Of a stretch of 64,000 nucleotides of DNA, positions 62,992 to 64,000 are shown piece by piece. The stretch is taken from positions 1-64,000 of the forward strand of contig NZ_APNG01000008.1 in assembly GCF_040361255.1 (NCBI RefSeq). Reading direction: 5' to 3'. The stretch comes from Salinisphaera sp040361255. Lineage in GTDB: Bacteria; Pseudomonadota; Gammaproteobacteria; Nevskiales; Salinisphaeraceae. Each line of letters starts with the position of its first letter. The first letter of the stretch is position 1. Position numbers and translations under genes: made by a program. A model generated the notes under the pieces. It was not told where the DNA came from, did not search any database, and saw only the letters and a program-made list of their open reading frames with translations.

Positions 62992-63965
62992 ATCACTCCG
63001 GCTCGCAGGAAGTCCTGCATGTTGAGCGCCCCCTGGGGGCGATTATCGGCATCTACCACCAGTAATGCACCGCCGCCGATCCGGTGCGTCTGCAGCATGC
63101 GTACCGCCTCGGCGGCGAGCATGTCGGCGGTCACGGTCTTGGGCGAACGGGTCATGTGTTCGGCAATGCCGGCATGTTTGATGTCGATGTCCTGATCCAG
63201 TGTGCGACGCAGATCGCCATCGGTAAATACGCCGGCCAGTTTGCCGTGGTCATTGACCACGCCGGTCATGCCCAGCCCCTTGGCGCTCATTTCCAGCAGC
63301 GCTTCGCGCAGCAGCGCGCTTTCGGGCACGAGCGGCAGCTGTTCGCCGGTATGCATGATATCGGCCACCGTCAGCAGCAAGCGTCGCCCGAGCGCGCCGC
63401 CGGGGTGCGAGCGGGCGAAATCCTCGGCGGTGAAGTGGCGTGCTTCAAGCAGGGCGATGGCCAGCGCATCGCCCATGACCAGCGTCGCGGTGGTCGACGA
63501 GGTGGGCGCAAGTTCGAGCGGGCACGCTTCGATTTCCACCGCCACGTCCAGATGGACATCGGCCCGGCGCGCCAATGTGGACTGGGCATTGCCCGTCATG
63601 GCGATCAGCGGTAGGTCGAGACGCTTGATCAGCGGCAGAATGGTCAGAATCTCGCCCGTCTCGCCGGAATAGGACAGGGCGATCACGACGTCCTCGGCGG
63701 TGATCATGCCCAGATCGCCGTGGCTGGCCTCGCCCGGATGTACAAAGAATGCGGGCGTGCCGGTGGAGGCCAGGGTGGCCGCGATCTTGCCGCCGATATG
63801 GCCCGATTTGCCCATGCCGGTCACCACCACACGGCCACGGCAACCCAGCAGCGTTTCGGCGGCGGCGGCAAACGAGGCATCGATACGCGAAGCCAGTGCG
63901 GCTGCGGCCGCGGCCTCGATATCGATCACGCGGCGCGCCGAGTGGAGAATGTCCTGTGTGTTCAT
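62988..63965 (-). CDS. kdsD: Arabinose-5-phosphate isomerase KdsD
   Basis: 325 residues: a SIS domain (about 35-170; GRVVVTGMGKSGHIGGKIAATLASTGTPAFFVHPGEASHGDLG) and two CBS domains (about 200-325). Converts ribulose-5-phosphate to arabinose-5-phosphate, first step of Kdo synthesis. ATG 63965 starts MNTQDILHSARRV; 11 more codons upstream lack family character. First gene of the leftward block in the window. Confidence 0.96.
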   Translation of the reverse strand: MNTQDILHSARRVIDIEAAAAAALASRIDASFAAAAETLLGCRGRVVVTGMGKSGHIGGKIAATLASTGTPAFFVHPGEASHGDLGMITAEDVVIALSYSGETGEILTILPLIKRLDLPLIAMTGNAQSTLARRADVHLDVAVEIEACPLELAPTSSTTATLVMGDALAIALLEARHFTAEDFARSHPGGALGRRLLLTVADIMHTGEQLPLVPESALLREALLEMSAKGLGMTGVVNDHGKLAGVFTDGDLRRTLDQDIDIKHAGIAEHMTRSPKTVTADMLAAEAVRMLQTHRIGGGALLVVDADNRPQGALNMQDFLRAGVI

Positions 63966-64000
63966 GGCCACTATTCTAGCGTAGCTGCGAATCGCCAAGA

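Overview
This is a 64 kb stretch of high-GC chromosome from a Gram-negative gammaproteobacterium. LPS transport and Kdo synthesis genes, RpoN, a nitrogen-type PTS cluster with HPr kinase, GlrK/QseG/GlrR, Mpl, RNase D and exonuclease I point to that class. The overall content resembles environmental, possibly halophilic lineages such as Salinisphaera, but that genus is an inference from gene content and not a sequence match. No rRNA, tRNA, prophage, insertion sequence or CRISPR array was recognised. Most of the window is chromosomal housekeeping with catabolic and transport modules between.

Layout. 1-8.3 kb: short class II glutamine amidotransferase, asd, then a catabolic module of CocE-type hydrolase, AtoE-type fatty-acid carrier and FCD/GntR regulator, then a secreted unknown and YceH. 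8.6-11 kb: a secreted pair, phytase-like lipoprotein plus CYTH-like protein. 11.4-15.7 kb: sodium:solute symporter with a 48-residue partner, M20 amidohydrolase and divergent LysR regulator. 15.7-21.8 kb: DksA-like zinc finger, LD-carboxypeptidase and a YhaN/YhaO (Rad50/Mre11-like) pair. 21.9-26.2 kb: DUF1615 lipoprotein, periplasmic alkylsulfatase and divergent AraC regulator. 26.3-30.7 kb: polar amino-acid ABC transporter and a GAF/degenerate-GGDEF/EAL protein. 30.8-39.0 kb: exonuclease I, ABC-F protein, RhlE, CNNM/CBS transporter, acyl-CoA dehydrogenase and PECR-like reductase. 39.3-45.8 kb: MoaB, pyrophosphatase, PPi-type phosphofructokinase, adenylate kinase, RNase D, a membrane protein and Mpl.

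45.8-50.3 kb is the most interesting part. The operon glrK-qseG-glrR is followed by an intergenic region with three TGTC-N10-GACA-like GlrR boxes and a textbook sigma-54 promoter. These face a small periplasmic EF-hand protein. Between that gene and the bidirectional terminator shared with mpl lie three tandem copies of an 80-bp structured element separated by unique hairpins. A transcript from the sigma-54 promoter would carry this array as its 3' UTR.

50.4-53.5 kb holds PmbA/TldE and MgtE, separated by a dispersed short repeat also found at 39.9 kb. 53.8-64 kb is one long leftward block: ptsI, HPr, EIIA-Man, rapZ, hprK, ptsN, hpf, rpoN, lptB, lptA, lptC, kdsC, kdsD. The sigma factor for the GlrR promoter, and RapZ (linked to GlrKR through small RNAs in enterobacteria), are therefore both encoded within 15 kb of it.
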